In this document: piece after piece, positions 33,908 through 42,823 of the stretch | How positions within the stretch are numbered: position 1 is the first letter of the stretch | How the letters are laid out: each line of letters starts with the position of its first letter | Assembly (NCBI RefSeq): GCF_010645075.1 | Contig: NZ_JAADZV010000001.1 | Coordinates: 682,001-746,000 of the forward strand | Direction of reading: 5' to 3' | DNA: 64,000 bases | From: Flavobacterium limi | GTDB taxonomy: Bacteria > Bacteroidota > Bacteroidia > Flavobacteriales > Flavobacteriaceae | The notes under the pieces: generated by a model | What the model saw: the letters and a program-made list of their open reading frames with translations, nothing else | What the model was told of the DNA's origin: nothing | Databases searched by the model: none | Program-made: the position numbers and the translations under genes

Positions 33908-34714
33908 ATGAGCTACTTAGAAATAAAAAATTTAGAAATATCATTCCCAACCCCAAAAGGAAAATACATAGCCGTTCGCGATATTAATTTATCTATTCAA
34001 AAAGGAGAAATCATTTCTATCATTGGGCATTCAGGCTGTGGGAAATCAACTATTATGAATGCTATTGGCGGAATGCTGACTCCAACCGGAGGTTCTGTCG
34101 AACTGGCCAACCAAAAAATAAAAGGTCCGGGACCGGATCGTGGCATTGTTTTTCAAAACTACTCACTCCTGCCCTGGCTGACTGTTGAAGAAAACATTTT
34201 TCAGGCAGTTGATTCGGTGATGAGTGTTTCTAAAAAAGAAAAACACGAAATCGTAATCCAGAACCTTAAAATGGTTAATTTATTTGAGCACAAGGACAAA
34301 TTACCCGGACAGCTTTCGGGCGGTATGAAACAGCGTGTTGCTATTGCAAGGGCTTTCGCCATTAACCCGGGCGTACTACTTCTGGACGAGCCTTTTGGCG
34401 CTTTGGATGCCCTGACAAAAGGCTCTATGCAGCTGGAAGTTTTGAAATTGTGGAACTTAAACAACCGCGAAAAAACAATTGTGATGATTACGCATGATAT
34501 CGAAGAAGCTTTATTTCTATCAGACAGGATTATCGTTTTAAATAATGGTCCGGCTTCTACGATCCGTGAAATTGTTGAAGTGCATCTGCCAAGACCAAGA
34601 AACAAAATTGAAATTGTAAAAATGCCGGAATATATTGCCTTAAGAGACCGACTACTGCATTTATTGACTGATAAATTCTCTATCGAAGATATGGGAATGA
34701 AATATCAAAATTAA
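33908..34714 (+). CDS. Nitrate-type ABC transporter ATP-binding protein
   Basis: A 268-residue ATPase. Walker A GHSGCGKST near residue 41, Q-loop FQNYSLLPWL near 83, signature LSGGMKQRVAIARAFA near 136, Walker B LLLDEPFGALD near 158, H-loop MITHD near 196. It is of the single-domain NrtD type, without the NrtA-like C-terminal domain of NrtC. It completes a porin-SBP-permease-ATPase operon. Confidence 0.93.
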   Translation: MSYLEIKNLEISFPTPKGKYIAVRDINLSIQKGEIISIIGHSGCGKSTIMNAIGGMLTPTGGSVELANQKIKGPGPDRGIVFQNYSLLPWLTVEENIFQAVDSVMSVSKKEKHEIVIQNLKMVNLFEHKDKLPGQLSGGMKQRVAIARAFAINPGVLLLDEPFGALDALTKGSMQLEVLKLWNLNNREKTIVMITHDIEEALFLSDRIIVLNNGPASTIREIVEVHLPRPRNKIEIVKMPEYIALRDRLLHLLTDKFSIEDMGMKYQN

Positions 34715-34741
34715 TTTTAAGTTTAGTTTAATTTGTATCGT

Positions 34742-34774
34742 AGAGACGCATAGCTGGGCGTCTCTGCTTTTTTG
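34742..34774 (+). terminator. Terminator of the nrt operon
   Basis: AGAGACGC (34742-34749) pairs with GCGTCTCT (34758-34765), followed by T-rich sequence. The GTAGAGACGC...GCGTCTCT unit is also a widespread extragenic repeat. Confidence 0.8.
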
Positions 34775-34777
34775 TCT

Positions 34778-35401
34778 TTATTTTTTTCTTCCGACAAAAC
34801 GAATTACGGAACCTTTACCGTTGTGAAATAAGCCTTCGTTGAGTTCGATTTCTTTTTTCTCTAACTCAATTATTTCATAGTCAGGAAAGTCGGCTTTAAT
34901 TTCTTTGATTGAGAATAAGGATTCAATATCTTTTGGACCGCCTACTTTCTCATTTTTAGCCAGATATTCCAAATGCGTTTTACTGAAAGCTTCAAAAATG
35001 ATTATCCCACCCTTGCGTAAATATTTATCCAGATGTTTATGAATTGAAGATTTAATTGCTGCAGGGAAATGAGCATAGATTAAAGCAATCGCATCAAAGT
35101 GGTTTTCGGTGAAATTCAGGGATTCCAGTTCTCCAACCTGATAATCAATTTTTACGTTATTTGTTTCCGCAAGTCGAATGGCTTTATTTTTACCTTCGGC
35201 ACTAATATCAAATGCTGAAACTTGCCAACCCAATCTGGCTGCAAAAACAGCATTTCGTCCTTCTCCTTCTGCAGGAAAAAGAATGGTTCCTGGGTTTAAT
35301 TTTTCGAGTTGTTCTTTTAGGTAATTGTTAGGCTTTTCGCCATACGCAAATTCTTCATTGCTGTAACGGTCGTCCCATCTTTGGGTCCAGGAGTTTGTCA
35401 T
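34778..35401 (-). CDS. Class I SAM-dependent methyltransferase (TehB-like)
   Basis: A 207-residue methyltransferase. [20 protein letters not shown] near residue 42 is motif I, with [12 protein letters not shown], then [12 protein letters not shown] near 103 and [12 protein letters not shown] near 127. This pattern matches the TehB/thiopurine-type group often annotated as tellurite resistance; substrate unknown. It lies within the nitrate block on the opposite strand, with nothing linking it to nitrate. Confidence 0.85.
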   Translation of the reverse strand: MTNSWTQRWDDRYSNEEFAYGEKPNNYLKEQLEKLNPGTILFPAEGEGRNAVFAARLGWQVSAFDISAEGKNKAIRLAETNNVKIDYQVGELESLNFTENHFDAIALIYAHFPAAIKSSIHKHLDKYLRKGGIIIFEAFSKTHLEYLAKNEKVGGPKDIESLFSIKEIKADFPDYEIIELEKKEIELNEGLFHNGKGSVIRFVGRKK

Positions 35402-35463
35402 TTAGGAATTATTTGTTTAATTTTTTTAAAATTTAATTTCAAACTCAAAAATACGTAAACCTC

Positions 35464-35502
35464 ATAAAAAAAGAGCTTCTGAAATCAATCAAAAGCTCTT
35501 TT
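35464..35502 (-). terminator. Terminator of the small secreted protein gene
   Basis: AAGAGCTT/AAGCTCTT hairpin followed on the minus strand by TTTTTTT. Confidence 0.75.
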
Positions 35503-35526
35503 ATGTTATTTATATTTCGTTTAACT

Positions 35527-35892
35527 TTAACCAATAAGTCTGGTAGTGCCACTATTGATGTCAATTTCTGCAAAATTATGTTTTCCCATAACGATAAGCA
35601 GTTTGTTTGTATTATAACCAACATATCGTATTTCAGGATTTCCATTTTTTGGTTTTCCACATACTGAAATAACATTTGTCTGCCATTTCAGTTTACTTCT
35701 TTTGTAAGCAGATATTGTTTGTAGATCATTTTCAACATAATAAACAATGTTGTTTTTTTTAATCCCTCTTTTTTGTGTTTTTGCAAAATTAATTTCTGAG
35801 TTTTTTGAAATTAAATCATCATTGAATTTTTCCGCAATACCGGTCTGAGTAACAAAAAAGGTTAACATGGATAATTTTAGGAATGGTTTCAT
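35527..35892 (-). CDS. Small hypothetical secreted protein
   Basis: I start at the ATG at 35892 (MKPFLKLSMLTFFVTQTGIA), which gives a plausible signal peptide and 121 residues; the longer frame to 35925 adds an unlikely charged leader. The mature part is basic and has no recognisable domain (VISVCGKPKNGNPEIRYVGY). It has its own terminator. Function unknown. Confidence 0.55.
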   Translation of the reverse strand: MKPFLKLSMLTFFVTQTGIAEKFNDDLISKNSEINFAKTQKRGIKKNNIVYYVENDLQTISAYKRSKLKWQTNVISVCGKPKNGNPEIRYVGYNTNKLLIVMGKHNFAEIDINSGTTRLIG

Positions 35893-35972
35893 TTGGATAG
35901 AATTTGGGGTTCGTAATCGTTTCAAATATAACTAATTAAAGCATATAATAATGCTTTTAGTAAATAAAAAAA

Positions 35973-36003
35973 CACCCTTTTCTAAAAATAAGAAAAGGGT
36001 AAA
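35973..36003 (-). terminator. Terminator of the second nrtA-like gene
   Basis: ACCCTTTTCT pairs with AGAAAAGGGT around AAAAATA; a run of T follows on the minus strand. Confidence 0.75.
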
Positions 36004-36080
36004 AATATGTAAGTTAATTTTTAGTATAAACTATTTTATTAGGTAATAATTCTTAGATTCGTAAAAAAATAATCTATATA

Positions 36081-37469
36081 CTAATCTTTGATTCCAATTT
36101 TAAATCCCTTAATATATTCCAGAGGCTTTTTTCCGTCGTACAGCATATTGTCAATAAATTCTGTGGTTGCAGGTTTATAACCATCTGTTAAAGGAATTTC
36201 TGCTTTTGTTAAGAAACCTTCTTCCAGTAATAATCTGGCAGCATTCATCCAGATTTCAGGTTTATAAATTTCTTTAATTTTAGAATGATACCATTCATTT
36301 GTTTTAGGTTCTGAAATTTGTCCCCAGCGTTTCATCTGAGTCAGAAACCAGATTCCGTCAGAATAATAAGGATAAGTAGCATTGTATCTGAAAAACACAT
36401 TAAAGTCAGGAACTGATCGTATATCGCCTTTTTCAAATTCAAATGTTCCCAGCATGGAGTTGTCGATGACTCTTTTTTCGCCATCAACATACGCTGATTT
36501 TGACAAAATACGGGTTGCTTCTTTTCTGTTTACAGGATCATCAAGCCATTTTCCTGCTTTAATCAGAGCCTTAGTGATAGCAATAGTAGTATTTGGGTAC
36601 TTTTCAACAAATTCCTTCGTCATCACAAATACTTTTTCGGGATGATTTTTCCAGATTTCCCTGCTCGTAACAACCGGGACTCCAATTCCCTGATCAACCG
36701 CTTGCTGATTCCATGGTTCTCCAACGCAATAAGCATTTATGGTTCCTGCCTGCAATGTTTCTGGCATTTGTGGAGGTGCAGTTACATTCAGCAATACATC
36801 TGCGCCAGTAGTCCCTTTACTTCCCTGTATATTGTTATTGCTGTAAAATCCCGGATTGATTCCCGCAGCTGCTAACCAGTAACGCAATTGATAATTATGA
36901 TTAGAATAAGATGAAACGACTCCAATAACAAAAGGTTTTTTCAGTTTTTTATACATATTTAAGGCCGGCATCAGCGCACTTGCCGGGATTGGATGTACAG
37001 GTCTTCCATATTCCTGCGGAATGCTATCGACAATTTTAGACCAGACATCTTTAGATACTGTGATTGCATTACCATTTAAATCCATAGAAAATGTTGTGAC
37101 TAAAGTACCTTGTCGTCCACAGCCAACTGCAGCAGCTATAGGCTGTCCGGCAAGCATCTGCGCACCATCGATTTGCTGGTCGAGAACTTTGTCTAAAATA
37201 TCCCTCCAGTTAGCCTGAACTTCCAGTTTTACATTTAAGCCTTCAGCTTCAAAAAAACCAAGATGTTTTGCAATTGCCAAAGGAGCCATATCGGTAAGTT
37301 TGATGAATCCTATTGTTACGTTTGGCTTCTCCAGAGCCAGCTTTTTTGTTGTTGGAGGATCAATTATTCCTGATTTTGCTGAGGTTTCGTTTGCGTTTTT
37401 TCCTTTAAAACTAAAAATGATAAAAGCTGCTATGATGAGCATAGACAATCTAAGTAATATTGGTTTCAT
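36081..37469 (-). CDS. Second NrtA-type nitrate-binding protein, without adjacent permease
   Basis: Start chosen at the ATG at 37469 (MKPILLRLSMLIIAAFIIFS), giving a signal anchor and 462 residues; the frame is open to 37532. The core is full-length NrtA-like: VTIGFIKLTDMAPLAIAKHL, then QANWRDILDKVLDQQIDGAQ, and NAYCVGEPWNQQAVDQGIGV. Long inserts relative to the 404-residue paralog match true cyanobacterial NrtA length. There is no lipobox Cys, so it is periplasmic or membrane-tethered. It follows narK on the same strand by about 205-270 bases. It may deliver nitrate to the NrtB system or sense nitrate (inference). Confidence 0.88.
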   Translation of the reverse strand: MKPILLRLSMLIIAAFIIFSFKGKNANETSAKSGIIDPPTTKKLALEKPNVTIGFIKLTDMAPLAIAKHLGFFEAEGLNVKLEVQANWRDILDKVLDQQIDGAQMLAGQPIAAAVGCGRQGTLVTTFSMDLNGNAITVSKDVWSKIVDSIPQEYGRPVHPIPASALMPALNMYKKLKKPFVIGVVSSYSNHNYQLRYWLAAAGINPGFYSNNNIQGSKGTTGADVLLNVTAPPQMPETLQAGTINAYCVGEPWNQQAVDQGIGVPVVTSREIWKNHPEKVFVMTKEFVEKYPNTTIAITKALIKAGKWLDDPVNRKEATRILSKSAYVDGEKRVIDNSMLGTFEFEKGDIRSVPDFNVFFRYNATYPYYSDGIWFLTQMKRWGQISEPKTNEWYHSKIKEIYKPEIWMNAARLLLEEGFLTKAEIPLTDGYKPATTEFIDNMLYDGKKPLEYIKGFKIGIKD

Positions 37470-37601
37470 ACTGGCTGATTTTTGGTTAAAAAATAAATTT
37501 GGCATTTCACTCAAAACAATAAGAGTCCTCAATTACTTCTTTAAGAAATAATTGTATTGGTATAAAAATGTTATCAGGTGTTTAACGGATTATAGTATAA
37601 G

Positions 37602-37637
37602 AAAGAGTTTCTGAAATAATTCAAAAACTCTTTTTTT
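37602..37637. terminator. Hairpin between narK and the second nrtA
   Basis: AAAGAGTTT (37602-37610) pairs with AAACTCTTT (37625-37633). The T run is on the plus strand, so on the minus transcript it is weak and may only attenuate. Confidence 0.4.
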
Positions 37638-37736
37638 GAATTCCTTTTTTATGGTTAAAAGGAGAAAAAACAAAACACTTGGCTTGAGCCTAATTCAAAT
37701 AACTAAATAACTAAGAATTAAAAAAAATATAAAAGT

Positions 37737-39215
37737 TTATTGTCTATCTATTACTTTTGATAAAACAGGCTGTTTTTCGTTCATAATTTTGGTAATCGTA
37801 TAATGCATCCATATTAAGCAAATAACAGAAAGAAACAGAATAAAAATCCATGAACTTGACCAGATTCCGGTAGCAGTTAATAGGTATCCAAAGATGATTG
37901 GTCCAAAGAAACCGCCTAAGCCGCCAATCATACCTACCATTCCGCCCACTACACCAACTTCTGTCGGGAAATATTCCGGAATGTGTTTGTAAACAGCTGC
38001 TTTTCCAATTCCCCATGAAATTCCAATTAAAATGACCAACACCAAGAAAACCCACATATTGGCATCAAACTTAATTACGGTAATTCCTCTGGCAAGTAAT
38101 TCTTTTTTCTTTACAGGCTGATTTTGCTGCACTACAACCTGCTGCCAGGATGTACTGGTTGGGAAAATAGAATTTTCGGTATTGTTTTCCTTTTTCTGGG
38201 CTACTGCAAAACCGGTTTCTCCAATTTTGACAATTTCATTTGAAACTGCAGTTATTATCCCTTTTTTAGTAGCCAAAACTCCTGGGCCATTTGTGGTAAT
38301 TTCCATTTTCGGAACCATTAATAAAGCACTTAACAGAACAGAAGAACTCAATACCCAGTACATCACTTTTCTGGCTCCGTATTTATCTGAAAGATATCCT
38401 CCAAAAGCTCTGATTACTCCTGACGGCAAACTAAACATGGTAGCAAATAATCCCCCCATTACAAGGCTGGTTTGGTAAACATTCATGAAATTTGGTAACA
38501 GCCATTGTGAATACGCGACAAAACATCCAAAAACTAAAAAGTAGTATGCGCCAAAACGCCATACACGAGCTGATTTTAAAGAGCCTAACATTTGTGAAAC
38601 TGATTTGGTGTTGTTTTCTACTTTTTTGTTTTCTGTAAATATTAAAAAAGCAATACCTATTATTACTAATACTACTGCATAAATAACAGGAAGGATTTTC
38701 CAGCCATTTTGCGGATTTTCTATAGAAAAATGATTTAATAATGAAGGGGCTAAGAATGTAGTAATTGCAGCACCGGCATTCCCCATTCCGAAAATTCCTA
38801 AGGCGCGTCCCTGCCATTCTTTTGGATACCATATTGATGTAAATCCAATTCCAACGGCAAAGCCTGTTCCTACCATTCCAAACAGGAAGCTTAATACTGC
38901 AAACATTAAGAAACTATCAGCAAAAGGCAATAAGAATAATGGAATTGAACAAAGCAACAGTAATAATGAAAATACATATTTACCGCCAAATTTATCCGTC
39001 AGTATGCCTATTGGCAAACGCATCACAGAACCGGTAAGAATTGGTATTCCAAGTAACCAGCCTACCTGAACAACGCTCCAGTTAAATATGCCGTTATCGA
39101 CTAAAAAGGTTACTAATACCCCATTTAAGGTCCAGCATGCAAAACACACTGTAAATGCCAATGTGTTTAAAAATAAAATTTTGTGCGATTTTGCTAGTGA
39201 ATTTGCAGTTGTCAT
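37737..39215 (-). CDS. narK: NarK-type nitrate/nitrite MFS transporter
   Basis: A 492-residue transporter with twelve predicted helices. The nitrate signature motifs of the NNP family are visible: GMVGTGFAVGIGFTSIWYP near residue 114 and GMVGMIGGLGGFFGPIIFGY near 430. An unusual hydrophilic insert of about 80 residues (about 302-380; includes GVLATKKGIITAV and QPVKKKELLARGITVIKF) separates helices in the second half. The promoter has the nitrate FNR-type site. The response regulator gene lies just upstream on the same strand. Confidence 0.93.
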   Translation of the reverse strand: MTTANSLAKSHKILFLNTLAFTVCFACWTLNGVLVTFLVDNGIFNWSVVQVGWLLGIPILTGSVMRLPIGILTDKFGGKYVFSLLLLLCSIPLFLLPFADSFLMFAVLSFLFGMVGTGFAVGIGFTSIWYPKEWQGRALGIFGMGNAGAAITTFLAPSLLNHFSIENPQNGWKILPVIYAVVLVIIGIAFLIFTENKKVENNTKSVSQMLGSLKSARVWRFGAYYFLVFGCFVAYSQWLLPNFMNVYQTSLVMGGLFATMFSLPSGVIRAFGGYLSDKYGARKVMYWVLSSSVLLSALLMVPKMEITTNGPGVLATKKGIITAVSNEIVKIGETGFAVAQKKENNTENSIFPTSTSWQQVVVQQNQPVKKKELLARGITVIKFDANMWVFLVLVILIGISWGIGKAAVYKHIPEYFPTEVGVVGGMVGMIGGLGGFFGPIIFGYLLTATGIWSSSWIFILFLSVICLIWMHYTITKIMNEKQPVLSKVIDRQ

Positions 39216-39232
39216 GTACTTATATTTTTTCG

Positions 39233-39253
39233 TAAAAATAAGTACTATAACGT
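39233..39253 (-). promoter_or_regulatory. narK promoter with FNR-type repeat
   Basis: On the minus strand ACGTT-ATAG-TACTT (39253-39240) overlaps a near-consensus -7 box TATTTTTA (39240-39233) by one base. The overlap is the same as at nirB and the nitrate reductase gene. The start is only about 18 bases downstream. A GTACTTAT/ATAAGTAC inverted repeat spans 39216-39245. Confidence 0.6.
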
Positions 39254-39258
39254 AGTTA

Positions 39259-39280
39259 AAAACTGCGTTTTCGCAGTTTT
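39259..39280 (-). terminator. Terminator of the NarL-like regulator gene
   Basis: AAAACTGCG, TTTT, CGCAGTTTT, a perfect 9-base stem directly upstream of the narK promoter. Confidence 0.75.
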
Positions 39281-39310
39281 TTAAAATTATTTAAGTAATT
39301 ATACGTATAT

Positions 39311-39973
39311 TTATTGCAGTAGTGAATATTCAGTCGCTTTATTGGATAATTCCATTAAGTTTTTGACCTTTAATTTTTTCATTAGATTAAAACGGTGTAC
39401 TTCTGCAGTACGTTTGCTTATATCTAATGCTTCAGCAATTTCTTTATTTCCTTTTCCGGATAATAAAAGGGTCAAAATTTCTTTCTCTCTTTTGGTGATC
39501 ATCATTTCTTCACCCAGATTTTGTTTTGGTTCTGCTGAAAGGGAAGAGCTCGTTAACTGACCAATCAGAATAGAAGAAATATCACCGCTAAAATATTTTC
39601 CACCATTAGCTACAGTATGCAAAGCTTTTAGGAATTCATCTTTGCTGGAACCTTTTAATAAATAACCGTCTGCGCCAGCTTTTATTGATTTTAACACATA
39701 CTCTTCTGATTCGTGCATCGAAAGCATAATAATTTTTACGGCGTTATTATCGTTTCTAAGTTTTTCTACTACTTCAATACCGGTTAAGTTGGGCATGCGA
39801 ATATCTACTATAAGTAAGTCGGGTTTGTTGGCTGTAACAACTTCAAGCGCGTCGGCACCATCAATTGCTTCTCCAACAACTTCTATGTTTGCTTCATTTT
39901 CAAGTAAAGATTTGATTCCATCTCTTACAAAAACATGGTCGTCTGCTAGTACAACCCGAATAATATCCCCCAT
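39311..39973 (-). CDS. NarL/FixJ-type response regulator
   Basis: A 220-residue two-component regulator. The receiver domain has acidic D11-D12, phospho-acceptor D57 in LLIVDIRMPNLTG, T/S in IIMLSMHESEEY and the conserved Lys in YLLKGSSK. The C-terminal LuxR-type helix-turn-helix is LTLLLSGKGNKEIAEALDIS, then KRTAEVHRFNLMKKL. It is upstream of narK on the same strand but separated by a terminator. The partner kinase is not adjacent; the NarX-like kinase at 13.5 kb is the only hybrid-free candidate in view. Confidence 0.92.
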   Translation of the reverse strand: MGDIIRVVLADDHVFVRDGIKSLLENEANIEVVGEAIDGADALEVVTANKPDLLIVDIRMPNLTGIEVVEKLRNDNNAVKIIMLSMHESEEYVLKSIKAGADGYLLKGSSKDEFLKALHTVANGGKYFSGDISSILIGQLTSSSLSAEPKQNLGEEMMITKREKEILTLLLSGKGNKEIAEALDISKRTAEVHRFNLMKKLKVKNLMELSNKATEYSLLQ

Positions 39974-40092
39974 ATTCTACTTAATTTTGATTCTAAGCTT
40001 TTACGTATATTCATCTAAAACGAACCGCTAAGATACGTAATTTTTAAATTAAGAAACTAGTTAATTGCAAAATGTGAAAATGAATAGGCATA

Positions 40093-40120
40093 AAAAAAGC
40101 CGATACTTCAAAGCATCAGC
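40093..40120 (-). terminator. Terminator of the U32-family gene
   Basis: On the minus strand AAGCTGATGC, TTTGAA, GTATCGGCTT with two G-T pairs, then TTTTTT. Confidence 0.7.
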
Positions 40121-40127
40121 TTATATT

Positions 40128-41996
40128 TTAATGAAAATGATCCTCTTCAATTTCAAATTCGGCATCTTTTTCCCAGATTTCCATTTCGCAGGGTTTGCAG
40201 TTGAATTTTAATTTGTATTCCAGTTCACCCTGTTTTAATACTAATGGTTCTTTAACCTTAACACCTACAATGTCTTTTTGGTGTATCGGACATTTTTTTA
40301 ATTCGTATTTGATGCAGTATTTGGTTGTCATTACACGGGATTTTCCTGGGTCCCATTGTAATTCGAATGCTTTTTCGATTTCGGTAACGCCATGGCGTTC
40401 GTAGAATTTACGAGCCGTTTTGTTTGAAACGTTGTACATGAAATCCAGTTTCGTTTCCGGATAAGGATGTGACGTTTTTACCAATTGGTGTTCTTCGCGT
40501 TTGTAATTTGCTAAACGAATTTCTGATAATTGTTCGAAAACATTTCTTCTCATTTCGTTGATTTTTGAAATAGGAAGGAACCAGTTTTGAGAGAATACAA
40601 CATCAATTTCATCGGCGCTGTAAGGTGTAAAACCCGTTTTTGCCAATTGTGTTTTGATGTTTTCTGCAATCGATTCTCCAGTTTTAGTCTGTTCTTTAGG
40701 GTGTTCTAAAGTTACAGTGCTTACGTTTCCGTCTTCGTCGGTTGCGATTAACTCGAAACCCTTTTCATTTTCGGTAAACAATAAAGTTGTTCCGATTTTA
40801 CGGATGGCACTGTCTTCTCTTTCCACAATTTTGATGAAAGCAGCATCATTGTTTCGGTAAATAAAAGTTCCGTCTTTGATTTCTTTTAAAACGTTTGGAT
40901 ACACTTTTCCGTTTTCGGCTTTGTTTACATAAATTCCATCTGCTTCGTTGTTTTCGTTGATGAAACAAAGTCCGTCTCCGTTGTTTAGTAATTCGCCGTT
41001 TTCGATTTCGTAAGCGTCTCCGATAGTTCGGATTAATTTACCAATATATTGACCTTTTGATTTTGGACTTTCCCAGGAACCAATACTGGCATGTCTGTCA
41101 TTAACGAAATAATCCGTATAACCACGGTTAAAAGTTCTGCTTAAAGTGGAGTCGAAAGAATATGTGCATTTTCCGGATGATGCTTTAGTATATTTATCGC
41201 TTCCTTCTAAATAACTGTCTAATTTTTGACGTAAATAAGAAACGTTGTTTTTAACGTAAGCTACATCTTTTAGACGGCCTTCAATTTTAAAAGAAACAAT
41301 TCCAGCTTCAATTAAATTCGGAATCTGATCTGAAACGTCTAAATCTTTAATCGAAAGCAAGTGGCTGTTTTTGATCAAAGTATCTCCGTTTCCGTCGATT
41401 AAGTTATAGGGTAAACGGCAGTTTTGGGCACATGAACCACGGTTGGCACTGCGTTCTCCGTTTGCCACACTCATATAGCAGTTTCCGCTGAAGGAAACAC
41501 ATAATGCCCCGGTTACGAAGAATTCCAGTTCAACATCAGCATGATCGTAGATTGTTTTGATTTGATGCAAGTTTAATTCACGTGCTAAAACAACACGTTT
41601 GATTCCGGCATCTTTAAGGAATTTAATTTTATCTGCATCACGGTTGTTGGCTTGTGTACTGGCATGAAGTACGATAGGAGGCAAGTCCATTTCCATAATC
41701 GCCATATCCTGGATAATCAGGGCATCGACACCAATATCGTATAATTCCCAGATCATTGAGCGACACGTTTCTAATTCATTGTCGTATAAAATGGTATTAA
41801 TAACTACAAAAACCTGAGCGTTAAATAAGTGTGCATATTTTACTAATGCCGCAACATCTTCGATGGAGTTATTGGCATTAGAACGTGCTCCAAATTGTGG
41901 TGCACCAATATAAACAGCATCAGCACCACTGTTGATGGCTGCCATTCCGCCAATTAAATCTCTGGCAGGTGCTAATATTTCAATCTTCTTCTTCAT
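40128..41996 (-). CDS. U32-family peptidase-like RNA hydroxylation protein
   Basis: Start placed at the ATG at 41996 (MKKKIEILAPARD), 622 residues; the frame extends ten codons further to a GTG. Core motifs are IEILAPARDLIGGMAAINSG, then GAPQFGARSNANN near residue 38 and ELEFFVTGALCVSFSGNCYM near 154. Cysteines C166, C172 and further ones in GSCAQNCRLPYNLI probably bind an Fe-S cluster. C-terminal U32 domain and CKPCEMEIWEKD follow. By homology (RlhA/TrhP) such proteins hydroxylate rRNA or tRNA bases using prephenate-derived substrates; which one is not decidable here. Confidence 0.9.
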   Translation of the reverse strand: MKKKIEILAPARDLIGGMAAINSGADAVYIGAPQFGARSNANNSIEDVAALVKYAHLFNAQVFVVINTILYDNELETCRSMIWELYDIGVDALIIQDMAIMEMDLPPIVLHASTQANNRDADKIKFLKDAGIKRVVLARELNLHQIKTIYDHADVELEFFVTGALCVSFSGNCYMSVANGERSANRGSCAQNCRLPYNLIDGNGDTLIKNSHLLSIKDLDVSDQIPNLIEAGIVSFKIEGRLKDVAYVKNNVSYLRQKLDSYLEGSDKYTKASSGKCTYSFDSTLSRTFNRGYTDYFVNDRHASIGSWESPKSKGQYIGKLIRTIGDAYEIENGELLNNGDGLCFINENNEADGIYVNKAENGKVYPNVLKEIKDGTFIYRNNDAAFIKIVEREDSAIRKIGTTLLFTENEKGFELIATDEDGNVSTVTLEHPKEQTKTGESIAENIKTQLAKTGFTPYSADEIDVVFSQNWFLPISKINEMRRNVFEQLSEIRLANYKREEHQLVKTSHPYPETKLDFMYNVSNKTARKFYERHGVTEIEKAFELQWDPGKSRVMTTKYCIKYELKKCPIHQKDIVGVKVKEPLVLKQGELEYKLKFNCKPCEMEIWEKDAEFEIEEDHFH

Positions 41997-42126
41997 TTTT
42001 AAAACTTTAGCTTTTGTGGTATTCACGAAAAAAAGTGTGCAAAGGTCTTATAAATTATTTGAGATTGCTAAGATTGGACCGTTTTTTTTGAAATTTTTGG
42101 GATTATATGGAATGATAATGATTACA

Positions 42127-42702
42127 TCAATCTATAGGAAAAGAAAAACCAGCGGCAAATGCTCCATTAAATTGATCAGCTGCGGAATGAAAATAGTAAG
42201 TAAATGCAATATCGATGTTGTTTTTTCTTCCTACAGCTAATCCAAGCGTAAAAGGGATATGCATTAGGACACCATTTTTTTTAATGTTGTTTAGTGGAGT
42301 GTAAGTTTCAAAGGAACCTATTGAAGCACCAATTCCACTTTCGATAAATGGAGCTACCCAAGGAATAGGAGCACAAATACGAGCTTTTCCTCCAATTAAA
42401 AACGCTTTAGAAGTTACTTTGTAGTGTTCCGGATTTTTGTTATTGTCTTCATCTGTTGATGTTAAAATAAGACCGGCATAAGGCCTTACGCTAAACCATT
42501 TGGTTACTCCGATGACATATTCCCCTTGTGTATAAAAACCTGAGCCTTCTATGTATTCTGACCCTTTTTCGTCATAATCAGAATAACTATAACCAAGTCC
42601 TATCGATGCTTTAATAAATTTACCTGTTGTTTGGGCTTTTATTTGATTAGAAAGGAATATTGTGAAAAAGATAATAATCAAACAGCGTAAAGTTGATTTC
42701 AT
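42127..42702 (-). CDS. Small outer-membrane beta-barrel protein
   Basis: A 191-residue protein with a signal peptide (MKSTLRCLIIIFFTIFLSNQ, then IKAQ) and about eight alternating strands, e.g. KASIGLGYSYSDYDEKG and GEYVIGVTKWFSVRPYAGLI. Terminal AAGFSFPID-type strand. It belongs to the broad outer-membrane beta-barrel group (OmpA/porin-like). Function unknown. Confidence 0.78.
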   Translation of the reverse strand: MKSTLRCLIIIFFTIFLSNQIKAQTTGKFIKASIGLGYSYSDYDEKGSEYIEGSGFYTQGEYVIGVTKWFSVRPYAGLILTSTDEDNNKNPEHYKVTSKAFLIGGKARICAPIPWVAPFIESGIGASIGSFETYTPLNNIKKNGVLMHIPFTLGLAVGRKNNIDIAFTYYFHSAADQFNGAFAAGFSFPID

Positions 42703-42763
42703 AAAAGGTATTTTGATTTAGAATAGAGTTGCGAAAGTAAGATTATATTTCTAAATTCTGGTG

Positions 42764-42803
42764 AAAAAAAACTATCCAGCATTCTAAATTGGATAGTTTT
42801 TTC
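42764..42803 (-). terminator. Terminator of the DUF1593 gene
   Basis: AACTATCCA (42770-42778) pairs with TGGATAGTT (42790-42798), flanked by A and T runs; it can work in both directions. Confidence 0.85.
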
Positions 42804-42823
42804 AGTAATATATAATTTTAATT

